Assembly: GCF_032854445.1 (NCBI RefSeq)
Contig: NC_088297.1
Location: 21,029,127-21,093,126, forward strand
Origin: Liolophura sinensis
Lineage: Eukaryota; Mollusca; Polyplacophora; Chitonida; Chitonidae
DNA length: 64,000 nucleotides
Direction: 5' to 3'
A program made the position numbers and the translations under genes. The notes below the pieces were generated by a model, which was not told where the DNA came from, did not search any database, and was given only the letters and a program-made list of their open reading frames with translations. Positions 37,466 to 52,600 of this stretch are shown one piece after another; within the stretch, counting starts at the first letter, position 1, and every line of letters begins with the position of its first letter.

Positions 37466-37619
37466 GGTGTCATTTTCGGTGACGCCATTTGCTTCCTGCA
37501 GTTTAGTCTGTCGCAATAAAATAATCGTGATATTTTGGGTGACTAATTGTCCCCAGACATCGTATGCTACCCACATAAACAGTGTCAAACTCACTTAGAA
37601 ATCTCAGAAGAAGTCAAAG

Positions 37620-40600
37620 ATGGGATGTATTATCGGATCCTTGGCTGGGACGGTAAGAGAAACGAGGATAAAGCTGATAAATGCAAGAACAATGTGAAAT
37701 TTGCATAAACTGTTGAACAACAACATCTGATTGTAATGGTTATGTTTTATTTTTAGTAAATAAGTGCTAAAACTTTGTGATAGAGACATGGGTAAGAGGT
37801 GTCTAGTTAACTTTATCTATGTCAAGCAGACAGGGGAATCTTTTTTTGTTTTTTAGTTTTTAAGCAACTCACCAGAGCTCTTCAAAGTCTCATGTACTTG
37901 CAGTCCAAATTATCTTCCAGTTTCACCTACATCCAAGCTCTTATAGTCTTTTTCTCCATGTCATCAGTTAGTATTTTGCACGATAAGTCCATTACATGCA
38001 CTGGGACTATTAAAGATTTTAAATGGAGCGACTTCTAAGTAGAACAGGGTTTCCACTAGTTTCGTTTTTGCTCATTCGCCTACCGAAAATTGTGCCTCAG
38101 GCATACAAGAAATGAAATAAAGAAAAGTCTTTTCAGTTGCCAGTGGAATATTCTGTAAGACGTTAGAAGCTAGAGACCACGTGAAGCAACAGCGTGGGTG
38201 GAGCCTATTTTTGAATTGCTGTCAGCGATCTTGTATCCGTTGGATTTGTATAATTTTCGGCTTTCCAGATAGTCTGAGTATTTCTGCAGAGCTTTCATGA
38301 TGCTATTTTGTACAACTATGCCTTACTGGTCATTAGCAAAGTGGCAAAAAGTCACCATTTCCCCAATGCTTTAACATGGAGCAGCCATTTTGCTTTTAAT
38401 AGGAAAAGGTGGTCACTTGACCCCTAACTTCCGTCCCGTCTTACAGAATTGTATCTTTTTACAGATAGGTTGACAGTAATAATTAGTTAAAGCACCAAAC
38501 AAACCAACATACATACACACTAAACTCTTGTGTATCCGCTACATAACGTGTGTCAATAATTTGGGAAAATGCTTGTAAAAGTGACAAGAAATCAACGTTT
38601 GATGTGCCGTAGTAGGTCAGAAAGGTCTATCTCGGGTGCACAACAATTGCTCCACGTGTAAAATGTCAAAGCGAGACATCGTGGAATTGCCTAGCCTGAA
38701 AATCGGGTCAAAGGATGTCTTACATTTAGTAATACACGGAGATCACTGTCATCCTTAGTTCAGAAGATCACAAAGTTGTCGACGAATGTAATTCACCTGA
38801 GGGCCTCCGTGGCTCAGTCGGTTAGCACGCTAGCGCAGCGTAATGACCCAGGAGCCTTTCACCAATGCGGTCGCTGTGAGTTCAAGTCCAGCTCATGCTG
38901 GCTTCCTCTCCGGCCGTACGTGGGAAGGTCTGCCAGCAACCTGCGGATGGTCGTGGGTTTCCCCCGGGCTGTGCCCGGTTTCCACCCACCATAATGCTGG
39001 CCGCCGTCGTAAAAGTGAAATATTCTTGAGTACGGCGTAAAACACCAATCAAAAAAAAAAAAAAAAAAAAAAAAATTCACCTGACTTTTGCCCACAACGT
39101 GTAAGTTTTGGCAGGTATTTTCTTTGTGCCAACTTGCACGTCGGAAGGCTCTGATACCAGCGCAGGAATTTTACTACAGACATCACACCTTCTCATAAGA
39201 CGCAAAACTGAAGTGGGAATACCACCCTCTCGCTCTTATCCCACCTCTCCACTACCAACCCTGGTGGAAATCCTGTGGAACTGCAGCTTGTCACCAGGCT
39301 TATCACAATATCAGCTGCAAGTAGACGGAAAATTCAGACTAGCCAGTACCTTGCAGATAGTCATAGCCCATAGGTTTGTCCTCCGCCATAATGCTCATCC
39401 TATTCATGTAAGTGAAATACACTTGAATATGGCATAAAACACCAATCAAGCAAATAAATAAAGCTGATTTTTGTGTGTAGGTAGAAATACTCGGTTCTTT
39501 CAAACTGTACAATTCCATTGGTTAACAATACATTATTTTATTCTCTTCAGCCATGGGTCAAAATTGTTGTGGGAGCTACAGTGAAAACACACATGAACTG
39601 GTCACATTTCCACCTGCGTGAAAGTGAAATTGAGTGTTGTTTTAGAAAAGGGGAGAAAAAGTTCAAAAGCCCAAATAAAAGGATTGTTTCAGAAATATAC
39701 ACTAGCATGTGACAGACATCATCAGCAGATGGTGTGTGAACTTTATTTGTTGTAAACTATATGATTGAGACGACGGTGTCACCAAATTCAAAATCACAGA
39801 AATTCACTTCTTGTCATCTGTTTATATAGAGAGATCTGTGTGTCAACCCATCGTTCAACAGAATGTTTAAAAATTTAGAAGATTCAGCCTGTAAAGTAGT
39901 AGAATGGCCAGAACAAAGTCCTGAATGAGTCAGCTACATATAAGTGGCTATAACAAAAGATGAATGATTCAGGGGCTGTCATGTGTTAGTGACATCAGAT
40001 CATTGAAGTATCTGAATTGCGTAATAAACACCCGCGCAGCAGGTAGACGACCAACAAAGACGACCACCCAGTTCTTTACAACACCTTTGTAACAGGAAAA
40101 TTATAATTCTTCTTGCGGTTATAAAGAAGGAAAGCACATTCAAACAAAGTGCATTTCAACCTATCCGGATTTGAAAATACTTCACAGCGTATTTTCAGGT
40201 GTGATTGCACTCTGGCTTACACCATCCAAAAACTGATCATTGTGAACAGTGAAAAGTTCCGGAGTTTGACCTGTTAACAATTGATAATTCTTTATGGTAG
40301 CTTGCTGTACCGTGTATTTGCATCAGTGATTTGTGCATATATTCTCCTGTTCAGAAAATTGTAGGCTTCACTGGTACAGTTTGCAGCAGTTACTTTGTGG
40401 AGAGCACATGACAAAACAACACCTAGAAGTTGACGAGAAATGCATTTTCTTAATGAAGATAAAAGCTTTAAGAGGCAGATCATGTATCAGTGCAGGGTGT
40501 GCAACAATCTGATTCACAATGCCGTTGCAAATCTTCATAAATGTTCTGTTGCAGGCTGCTTGCTGCTGTGGAAGTGCAGCATGTGGGTTGTGCTGCGCAG

Positions 40601-43600
40601 CATGTCCGTCGTGCAAGAACTCCACGGCAGCCAGAATTGGTTACGCTTTCATGTTGCTGATAGGATCAATTGTTGCTATGATTATGCTGGCACCAGGCCT
40701 TGTACAGCAGTTGGAAAAGGTAAGTGGTGTACTCCAAGGATTTACTGAAGTTCACAGATACATTGGCAGATTATTTCATAAAAAAAAATCAAAAGTAAGA
40801 AGATCAGAGAATCATGTAATTTTAATGGTTGTTTTTGTAAGTGAGAATAATTTACTCTTCAGAATGGCCAAGCTCACACAAACCTATTAACTTCTTGTTT
40901 ATAAAGAGAGGTTGTTATCCAGGGCGTTTCCAAAAGGGTTTGTAAGTGAGAAGTTTAAAAAATTGGAGAATCATACGATTTTAATGTTTTTAATTTTTTG
41001 TTTTGAATTTTTTTTAAATGCAGTTGTAATGCACACCAACAGAATCTAAAGATTGTGTATAGGAAACTGTGAAAATACTTGTAAATGAATCGGGGGGATT
41101 TCCATTAAGAATGATTGGGTCAAACCAAAGACTTGAAAAAAGGCATTCGAGAAGGAAAGAGGACTGGTTGGCCCTGTTTCAGTAAAATTTGACTGGGTGG
41201 AGTGTCCTGTCTTGCTTCTTGGACGTGATACGTCAATGGCAGCAGCACCTTAGCGGCATGGACTCAAGAAGTATATGTACATGTACACACAAGGAATGGC
41301 TCTTCATGGGTCAGACCTACATGTCTTGGGCTGAAAAGTTGTTAAGCATGACATAAAGTACCCAAGTACACATACATATTTCCCTTTAACGATTTAAATT
41401 ACTTCTGGCAAGATGACCCAGGAGATTCTCAACAAAGCGTTTACTAGGAGTTAAAAGTCCAGCACATGGTGGCATCCTCTTCGGTAATACATTGGGAGGT
41501 CTTCCAGCAACCTGGGGATGGTCATGGGTGTTTCAGTTGCCATATTGCTGGCTACCGGCATACAAGTGAAATAGCCCTGAGCATGGTGTAAAACTCCTAT
41601 CAAATCAATAAATAAATTCAACCACATCTGCTGCAGATACCAGGCCTGTGTAAGGAATTCATAACAGGTGAATCGAATAAGAGATGTGAAGACTTGGTAG
41701 GGTACCTGGCAGTGTACCGTGTTTGCTTCGCTATGGCCGCCTTCTTCTTCCTCTTCATGCTGATTATGTTATGTGTTAAGAGTTCGAAGGATCCAAGAGC
41801 CAAAATTCAGAATGGGTAAGTTCTTCCAAAGCCATCCTTCTTCCTCTGCATGCTGATAATGTTGCGTGAAGATTTCAAAAGAACCAAGAATACAGAAAGT
41901 TTTCACAGAACCTTTCTTCATCCTGTTCTTGCTGATTGCACATATGGAGAATTGTAAGTAAACATGATTCAGAATATAGAAGGGGCAAGTTCTCGCAAAC
42001 CTATTAATTTCTTGTTCACGTAGGAATGTGACAATTCTCATTAAAAGGATAAAAAACCAAAACCAAAACAAAAAGTCAATGTGTTGAAACTGTTTGTTTT
42101 TACCTGGCAGGTTTTGGTTTTTCAAAGTCCTCATCATGGTTGGTATTTGTGTGGGAGCCTTCTTCATCCCAGGCACTGGACAGTTTTCCACTGGTGAGTG
42201 TTTTTAATGGTCATGAGATCAGGGTTTAATCCTGAGTCTGGTCAATGGGAATGACTGGTAGGAGAGGTAAGAAACCTCTGTTAGGTCTGCTAGAGCAATG
42301 TAGTAAGTGAGAGACAACCTGTAAAATGGGCCTTTGTGCTTTATAGACAGATTGCACAGGGCCTATTCCAGCCCTTCTCAGCCGTTCCTTCGAAGTGCTG
42401 ATTGCATCCAAAAAAAAAAGCAAAAAAAAAAAACAGCCTGAATTCATTAGACTCAGATTATCTTCTTAGTTGCTAGGCTTCAGATAGCCTTTCGCCACAT
42501 TAGTTTTGGCAAATAGAATTTCTGTGTGGCGAAAGCAAATTGGCATTCCTTTGCCACAGTGGTAAAAGCAATGGATGCCTTTCAACTTCAGTTGTTTAGG
42601 TTTAAATTTCGTAAATTTACTCAAATTTAATGTTTGATCCAGAATCAGGAAGGAATATTTGATGACAACTTCTAAGACTGAATTTTCCAGCTAGGTACAT
42701 TTTGTGGTGTGCACATGGGATGGAGGTCAACCCTAGGAACCGAGGCCCTTAAAAATGTATGAGAATCGAAATCTTCAACAGTGAGGTGCCCTTCACCGGT
42801 GGTTCCGCCCCCTGCCCTTCTGAGGCTAGATTAGGCCCTGGTGCAGCTTCTAGTTTTTCTCAATTCTTAAAATTGGAATTTTATTTGCATATTTTACTAA
42901 TATCGTAATTCTTCACTTTTTTCATGTGTACAAGTTGTTTAGTCAAGCTGACATGTATTCTGAGGGTGTTATTCTGTGTAGACGGATAAAGTTATAACTT
43001 TTGTGAATCCCTGGAGGAGGTTAAACCAACCAGTGTAGTTTTGTTTTCAGAGTCAAGTTAAAAGTTACTCTTTCATGTGCAAAAGGTTTAGGATGTAGGG
43101 TCATACAGACTGTTGTGGAAGAATTCAATTTGTTTCTTAGCAGCCTATTTACTTGCATGACTTTTATCCATGTTCAAATTCACGTTTTACTTCCGTGTCT
43201 TACCTATTATTTTAGTTCCATGTTTCAAATTTGGTTTGGAAATCTGTCTACATGTACATAGTGAGGATAATGTTTTTTTTCAGCCTGGCTTTACATTGGG
43301 CTCGTTGGAGCGTTTCTCTTCATCATCATTCAGCTGATTCTAATCGTGGACTTCGCTCATGGATGGAACGAGAAGTGGGTGGATAGATATGAAGAAACAG
43401 AGTCTAAGGCGTACTGTTGTGGTAAGAGGGCTTTGTCTCACCCGTAATACTCACTGGTACTTCAGTTGAAATCTGGATGCCCGTTCATTACCATTTTGGG
43501 GGCAATAATAAGTGATAATTGGCTAATTCTATCCCAGACTTGAACAGGGTATTTGTGAATTCCCCCAATTTTCATTATTGGTGGGGGTTGGTGAGAATAA

Positions 43601-46600
43601 ACAATTGACAACGCTCATTTGGACAGTTTTAATTTTGTATTCCTACATTAAAAGCTTTGTTTTGAAGGGAGAAAAACTTGTAGTATGTAGTGCAGTGGTG
43701 TTGTCAGAGTACCTAATCCTCAGTTTTATGACACATGAAGCTAACTTCAAAATTCAAACATTTGAAAGCATGTAACTCTTTTAACAAAAAATGAAATTTT
43801 TTTATGCTTAGGTTTTGGCTTCAGTTATAGCTTTCCTCCACTGTAAACTGTGTTGAAATATCTTTTTGTGATGTTTTGTCCTTAGGTCTGGTGTTTTTCA
43901 CGGGCCTCTTCTATGTTCTCACCATCACCGCTGTTGTTCTGTTCTACGTCTACTACGCTTCAGTAAGTATGGTAGTCAGATGAACAGAGGTTACATGATA
44001 ACTCACATCATTTCCCCGAGGTGTAGAATAAATAGCAGACTTACACCCTGTGACATGTACTGTTTCAAAGCACCTTGGGAACAGAATATAACAGATAAAC
44101 ACGTGTAACAGACTTTAATAGACTTTGTCACTTATACCTTTCTCACCACACCTAAAACAATTAGAGGAAATAGGAAAAATTAATTTTGTGCCATCTTGTG
44201 ATGTAAGTCTGGTGTAGGTAAATTAATATTCTGCTCAGGTAGCCTAGGTCATTCAGGTTTTCGTAAATTAATGATGTGGTAGGTCAGATGTAAATGTACA
44301 TAAATCAACGCTGGATTATAATAATAATAATTTTTATTTAACGAAGGATGCTTGACCAATTTGTAAACAAATAGTTCTTCCCTAAGTCCTCCAAGAGGCA
44401 AGTTACTAATAAGAACAACAAATTGGATAATACATGGAAACACATGTAGATGTATATGATAATGTAGGTACATGTAGTTAGACAGTAATAGTATCATAAA
44501 TAAAGAAATAAATTTTAAACAAAAACATATAGAGTTCATGCAACAATGAAACGATATATGTAAGCAAGATGCAGTATTGGGTGACAAGAAGAATACAGAC
44601 ATCAGTCAGAAGTTAATGTTTCTGCATACAGGTAGTGTTCAAAATAACGCGATTGAAAACTGGAAAGTGTGGGAGCTTCTTTATAACTGCAGGTAGTGAA
44701 TTCCACAACAGAATGCCTGAATAGACTTCACTCTTTCAGAGGTCATATTAGGTCAGATGTACATGAATTAATGCTGCGTTAGGTCATGTGAGCAAATTAA
44801 TGCTGTTCTTATCCACATAGGGCTGCGAAAGAAAAAGATATTAATTTTTTACTTTATTAATAAAGTAAAATAAAAGAAAATCTACAAGACTCAACATGTT
44901 TTGTCCACCTTTTTTAAATGTGACCAAAATTGTGATTTTTTCTGGGTGTTGTAACTTGTGTACAATGTTTCAAAGCAAAACTGCCATACTCTAGGTCGTG
45001 GGTTCAAGTCTCACTTGAGCCAGTATTTTCCCTTTGCTCAAGGTACTGCTTTCAGTGTCAGAATTTCAGTGCATATTGATGTACAGTGTTTGATTTCTCG
45101 TTTCAGCATGCCGACTGCACAATCCACAAGTTCTTTATCAGTTTCAACCTGATCCTGTGTATTCTGATCTCCATCATTGCTATCCTCCCTCGAGTACAGG
45201 AAGGTGAGAACTTGTCATGGTTTCTGCTCACAGAACAACCGAACCCTGAAGCTTAACTCACAGACCTGGGGCCCACAAAGTGTTGGAATTTGACTGATTT
45301 GCTGCTCTCAATCAAAATAATCCGACTATCAGCAAATGCCAGTCGAAACACTATATCTGTCAGTTGGAAAACGTGATATTTATTTATGTATTTGCTGTTT
45401 TGTGCCATACTCACGAAAATTTCACTTATACCATGGCTAGCATAGGCTGAACCCCAGTACCGTCCACAGGTTGCTGGAAGACCTTCCCACTTACAACCAG
45501 AGAGGAAACCAGCAGAAAACTTGATATATTTTGCCCATCAAGTGAAAAGGTTGAAGTGGGAACACATTTGGCTTTTATTGTTATGTTTGTTGATGGTCAG
45601 TGTAAGTACTACTGCAACATCAGTACCATTTTTGCTGAATTCGATGCAACAATGTTGCATCACACAGCAAACTAAGTCGTCCATCCTCTGACCATATGAT
45701 TCCAAATGTATGCTATTTTGAAAGTCGTGGGAATAATTTTGCCTGTTGTCAAAGCTTTATTTGTCTTGTGTAAATGTGGACCATATAAGGAAGGAGGATG
45801 TAGCTAAAGTACGAAGCACACAAGTTACGAACTCAAATTCAGATTTTTGCTCATTCTCCAGCTCTCGCTGTTTGGTGGCAACAGGTGGTATACAGTGCAC
45901 ATCTGGCCATTTTCATAGTCTTGTGTTTGTTGAAGACACTTCTCTTTCACCAATGAGGGGTATATTCCGGGCACTGTTTTCCTTGATCCATAAAACAGAC
46001 CACCTTCATAATACTGGAGAATTTTTGGGTATGGCATTTAATCAGTTAATCAATCAGTCAATCAGTCTTCATGTGAATACTTAAGAAAGCATCTGTATGT
46101 TTCAGCCCAGCCCCGTTCAGGTCTGCTTCAGGCTGCTCTAATCAGCCTCTACGTCATGTACCTCACCTGGTCAGCCATGTCCAACAACCCAAGTAAGTTC
46201 ATAAACACCTTCAGTTAAAGGAAATTCTTCCAAGAAACACCTGTACAGTTTCACAATTGAATGAAGGCCGAGAGCTTACCTGGTCTGAAGTAGCCTTGTG
46301 TCCTAATTCATCAGCCTTTCAGTGTGATTTGAAGACAATTTTGAGCAATTTCAGGACTTCACAAAAAGTATAATGTCCACACAGAATAATGCCCTCAGAA
46401 TATGTTAGGAGAGGAAAATGTAAAAATGATGCCAAAATCAGATGAAAGAGCGTCAAAACTTATTTGCAAATATGATCTTTAATATTTTTTGTTGATTTGT
46501 TTTTCAAGAGAAAAGGGTATTTAAAAATATTTTTATTATTTGGGTATTTGGGACCAACTTTTGGTATTTATCTTTGTTGCATAATAATGTTCTAAATAAG

Positions 46601-49600
46601 GATGTGATGCTTGTCCAATAAATTTATTTGAATGTAAATTTGTTGTTCATATCGAAACATATGCATTTGACGTAAATTATGATAATATATATGAACATAT
46701 TAAAAATATAAATATGATCCAAAACCTGTGTTACATCCTCAATTATGACATTATTAAACAAAGACTATAAGTACCAAAAGTTGGTCCCAAAGACCCACCA
46801 TACAGAAATTATTTTCAAGTGTCTTTTTCTCCATAAGGCAAAGTCAGAAAAAATATTGAAGACCGCATTTAGAAATAACTTTTCACACTCTTTCATCTGA
46901 CCTATGTTGTTTACCTTTAAGCATCTTTCAAATATTCAAAACTGGTTGAAACATCACAGTAATCCTGGCGTAATTTACTTTTCAATAAATATTTTCAAGA
47001 AATAATTTTCTTGTTTCAAAAATATAATTCCATCTTTAAACTCAAGTAAAACATATATCAAAGCAGTTATTGCAAGTTCACCAACAACCAATCGGAATCA
47101 AGGAAATTGTTGAATTCTGCATGAATTGGGCTGGTTTCAAACGTGATCTTATGTTCCACAGAGTCAATACTTTGATCAGTTATTGACGTTCCTAAACATT
47201 TCTCCAATAATAATCAGCATTGTTGCAAGTAGGTAAAGCGATTTTCTCACACATAGGTTACAAATGTTCAATTATTCTGCGATATCATGATGTCATAGTA
47301 GCTTTCATCGAGAATGGAATAAAAAAGTAATGTCCCAAGAAGAACTGTTGGACGTAAGATGTGGTGGATCCATGCATTGGCCAGGTTGTTCAGACTTGTA
47401 TTAAAACTTAAAGCCTTGTATTGATTTTAGTCCATCTGTTTTTTTTATTAAGATTTTATTAAAATCTAAGTCTTTCTAAGATTTTTAGCTTGGCAAAACT
47501 TTGAAGTAAAACAAAGCTATAATGTGAGGTAAGTTTCATCATACAGACACTGAAATCCAAGTGTAAAAATACTTTCATTTATGTTTTTAGATTTTTTGAA
47601 GAGTGTGGACAGGCATTGAGATATTTGTATTCTGTGGAAGGTGTTTGCAAGGTGTTTATTCAAGCATATTCAGAAGGCATTATTCTATGTTCACTGATAA
47701 AATTATACTTTTTGTGAAGCCCTGACACTGGCCAATCCAACCAATGTAGTTTTGACTGCAAAATCAATTTAAAAATGTGCATAAATTGCACGGAAAGTTG
47801 CTCTTTCATATGCGAAAAGGTTGAGGAATTAGGGTACAGCCGGTATCTAGAAACGTCACAACACCTTTTTTGACTGACGGAAAGAATTTTTGAGAACATT
47901 ATTTCAGCAATCTTTTACTCGTGGGTAAAAAAAGTTATTACAACATTCATTGTCGTGATTAGAGATGGAAATACTGACGTCAGAGTTCCTAAACTCTGAT
48001 AATATGACCAATAAAGCCCACATGAGAATTCAGACAGTTGAACACCTTTAACTCTCCTCACAGAAATTTAAAAAAATAAATGAAAGTATATTTGTGCTAA
48101 GTTTTAAGTGGTTTATTTAGTGATGCCTACTTTGCTTTTTAGAGTTTTTTCTGATTAATACACTCTATAACAACTGTCTTCAGAAAACCAAGTATGACTG
48201 ACCAACTGACCCAAATTAATGTCCTCCACTTTTCACGAAAGTGTGAAATTAAAAAACGAAAAAATCAATGATAACCTTTCCTCACCTTGCCTTTCAGACA
48301 GGAACTGCAACCCTACATTCCTGAACAAAACTGGTGACTCTGTGCCCAACAGTCAGGGGGATGGGGTAAAGGCTGGGTTTGACGGGGAGAGCATCATTGC
48401 TGCCCTCATCTGGCTCTTTGCTGTCCTCTACTCCAGGTTTGTGTCCTCAGCGAGAAGGAGTAAATGAATGAATGAATGATTATGTCCTAACACCATGTCA
48501 GCAATATCTCAGTCATATTTTGGCACGAATGAATAAATGAACAATTGAATGAGTGATTGACTGGGGTTTAACGCCGCATTGGCAGTATTTCAACCATATC
48601 AAGGCAAGAATGGGTAAATGAGTGAGTGAATGAATGATTGATTGATTGGGGTTTAACGCCGCATAGGCAGTATTTCAACCATATCAAGGCAAGAATGGGT
48701 GAATGAATGGATGAATGAATGATTGATTGATTGGGGTTTAATGCTGCATTGGCGGTATTTCAACCATATCAAGGCGAGAACCTGTTAGAACACAGGTATT
48801 AACCTGTATATGGTTGTGAGTTCCCCCCGGGTTCTGCTCGCCCTCCTCCCATCATAATGCTGGTTGTTGTCATGTGATTGAAATATTAGCTGCATACAGA
48901 ATAAAACACCAATCAAGTACGTGAATATTGTACATAATAGAACCAGGAAACGGGTGTGACTTTCAACATGAAAATAAAATCCTCCAAAATCAGAGCGAAA
49001 GGGAAAAATTCAAACACCATATTAAGTGTAGTTTTTAAGTAATATCTTGAAAGAAAATGTGGAAAAATATCTGTAAATATTCAACTACAGCATCAACATC
49101 AAAGCCATGAAACCATGGAATTAACTTAGGGATCATGGTCTCCATTTGTGAAACAGTGATATTTAAATGTAAATGTCTTTTATAAATGGCCTTTTCAGTT
49201 CAGTGGGATAGTTTCAGGCTTTTCACCTTTTTCAGCTCGTGAGAGCTTACGTCTTGTTCTTTTCATCATGAAGACCCGAGGGAGATTTTATTAGACTCTT
49301 ACAGTCACTATTTCTCTGAAATTTGCATCCTACGTTTTTTTTACGTTGCATAATTATTGAAATTCATGAAACATGATTTCTGATATTCTAAGCTTGCAAG
49401 GTCATGAGATAAGATATTCTAGACATGGGAAATCGTGGAATTTGATTTTTGATATTTCTAAAAGTTTTCTGCATTGAATAGTTTTACTTGCACATAATAG
49501 TAAATATATTCTGAGTAGCATTATGTCTGTCATGGAGCAGAATCTTAAAAACTGCAGAATATAGAACTGATTTGATCACTGAAGGAAGGCTGAGGAGAGG

Positions 49601-52600
49601 AGATCCCTTGGTGGCTACTAGGCTGTGGGAAATCCTCATTGAAGAAATAAAAAAATTCAATTAAATTAAGCAACTAAAGATTTTTACACCCATGCAATTT
49701 GCCAGTTAGTTACATCTTTTGAAATGTCATCAGTTTAACCAGGAGTGGTCAGTTGAAGATGTGGAAGAAAAATTTTTTGTTGAAGGTATGTCAGTTTGTA
49801 TATAATAAAACATGAATCAAATCAGCTGATTACTTTCATATGTTAATTAACAATTATAAACTAGTTAAACCAACTCCTGCTTTTTGTTACAGTATTCGCA
49901 CTTCTAGTAACAGTCAAGTGGGCAAACTGACACTGTCAGAGAAAACCATTCTCCAGACTGATACAGGTGAGCCCCTCCCCCCCCCCCCCCCCCCGGTCAG
50001 GGTTTACCTTTTTTTGAACTTGTGCTTTTATGTTTACGGAGTAGTTCTCCACTACATGATGTTTAACATCCTTTTGGAAACTAGTGTGTGGCTTAGATGG
50101 CAGCAAATTTTTTTGTCACAAGTGTTTTCTTTTATAAGTTTTTTCCACCATAAATTCCTAAAACCACAGATAAAGAACAAGGGTCTATTTCTAAATCGCT
50201 TTTTCACCGACCAAGAAATTCTGTAAGATTTTCGTAAGTGACACCATTGCTTGAGCATTTCTTGTACTTATGCAGAAAGTGTTAAAATATTGAACAAGTT
50301 TTTATTTGCCATTTGTTAAAGAGAAAGATTCATCAACATTTCATGTTTTGGAAAGAGGGAATGATTTTTGTCTGGGTATTTAAATCAGCCATCATTTTTT
50401 ATGTTCTGCTTAAACGGAATGGTTTATACCTGGATATTAAACCTGCACTTTGGAAGAATAAAATGTTGTCAAGCGGTTAAAATTGCATTTGGTTGGAAGC
50501 TTTTTTGGACTTGAGGTATTTGTGTTATATGTGGCCAGGTTACCCTCACTGCTCTTAACTCTCTGTCTATGGCTTTCTCTTTTCATCCGGCCCCATGTGT
50601 GTCCTTCATCTGCACAGATGATGGTATGTTATTTGCTTCTTTGTTCATTTATCCACACATATTATTGATACAAAGTAATAGCTTTATATTATCCTTGGGT
50701 GCCTACCTTGTGGGTTGATGTATAAGCATTGCTCTTGCCCAACTCTACGGCTGCTACCATGGTCTGATCCAAGTCGGTTTTGAACCCCTGTATAGAGGAT
50801 TAGGCCATCGCTAGTGTGGGTGCATAAACTAGTGCATAATAACGTGTGCTGAATATGTATGTTTGATGGGTTAGTTTTGTGTGCAATCGTTCTTGAAGAC
50901 TTCATGAATTTCTTTATGTAACAACATTGTCATCTATTCATGTCTAGCAGGGATAAGAAACTCGTCTACTGTTTAAACCTACTGATAATTAGAACATCTT
51001 GTATTGGTGCCCAAACTGTTATCATGGATCAGGCCTTCTCTGTGATAATGCTATGGTTTTTATATGAATGCCAGTGTTGTCCCTCTTCTGGTGTGGGGTG
51101 TCTTGTGCTCTGTGTTTTTACTGTCACTCTTCTACCTGTTTAACCCTCTTTAACCATTAAGTTGTGCTTTGTGTTTGGAATTTTTTTCCCACCCTTATGT
51201 CTTTTTCTTGATGGGAGTCAGAAAAATTAAGTGCTGAGGAAATTTTCACACACCCCTATACTTATAAAATGGTTCGTTCTGCAAAACAGAAATTTTGAGA
51301 AAACTACATGTACCTCTTTAAAGCATCATTGTGCTGATAAATCTATTGATTGCCTGAGGGGTGACAGGTGCTCAGCCATATTTCTGACTTTTTATATGTT
51401 TGTGAGTAGCCTGCCACTGTAACCTATATCATATCAACCTTTCTAATTCTCAATCTTTCGTTGTGTAAAATTCTTAAGCCTGATTCAAATGACAATGCTC
51501 TACTTTCATCAGAAGGTGGACGAGGGAAGAGCTTGTAAGTCAGCTTAAAAAAGTATACGAACCTGAATAAATCTTACTGTTGCCAGAATCCAAACATAGT
51601 CTCGCAGTATCTTCTCACAGGAATCCGTCAGCATCCAGTTCTGGCAACCTGGGAACCATCTGCAGGTTGCTGGAAAACCCCTGTACATTCAATATATTCA
51701 ATCCATTTTTGGAGTGCAAATAAGTGATAAAATGTAATTTGTGTCAGTAAATACTTAATTTTACTTTACTGTTTTATTTTGTTTTAAATCCTATAACTGT
51801 GATTTAAGAGAAAGTTCTGGAAATTGGATTCCTTAATTTGCATCGTAAAATGAGCCCTGACCTCTTTAACACTTTCTCCGGCCGTACATGGGAAGGTCAG
51901 CCAGCAACCTGCAGATGGTCGTAGGTTTCTCTTGGGCTCTACCTGGTTTCCTCTCACCATAGTTCTGGCCGCCATCGTATATGTGAAATATTCTTGAGTA
52001 TGACGTAAAACCCCAATCATAAAAAAATAAATCTTTTAAAAACATTTGTGTCTCCTGTTTCATCTGGAAAAATCAGATGTTAAAGGATTCTTATTCAGAG
52101 TTATTTTGAGAAAAAAAAAAAACAGATCTCTTTCTAAGAACGGAACTGGTAGTTTGCACACTGACTTCCCAGAAGTTGACTTGTTGTCTCAGAATCAGGC
52201 ATGCGCATATCTGCGCTGATTCACTTGAGAATCCCGAGTATCTACTCTCCAAATGATGGTTGAAATTGTGGTTTGGTGTTGTGTTTGAAAAAGCAGTTGT
52301 TTTTGCATTATATTCAGTGATCTAATCAATGTATAAAGCCCAGTCAGAAATAGCTGTTCTATAACCCTCTGCTATAACCATATCCCAAATGCGTTTCGCT
52401 GTTTGTTTTAATTTTTAGCCCAGCACTTTCTTTATTTTAAAAACAATTTATTGTGAATCTTCAACCTTTTCAACCAAGCACGTTTTTCAGTGGAATTTAA
52501 GTGGGCAATTGTTATCAAAATTATGCTAAAATGATTTGTTTGTGAAGATGCCAGCTTCATAAAACTGTGCAAATTGCCTCTCTACACCCCATAGTTCTCT

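Noticed and set aside
44249-44602. A 117-codon minus-strand frame in SERINC intron 6
   Set aside because: It includes an ATA microsatellite, is Phe/Leu/His-biased, and has no supporting exon or family.
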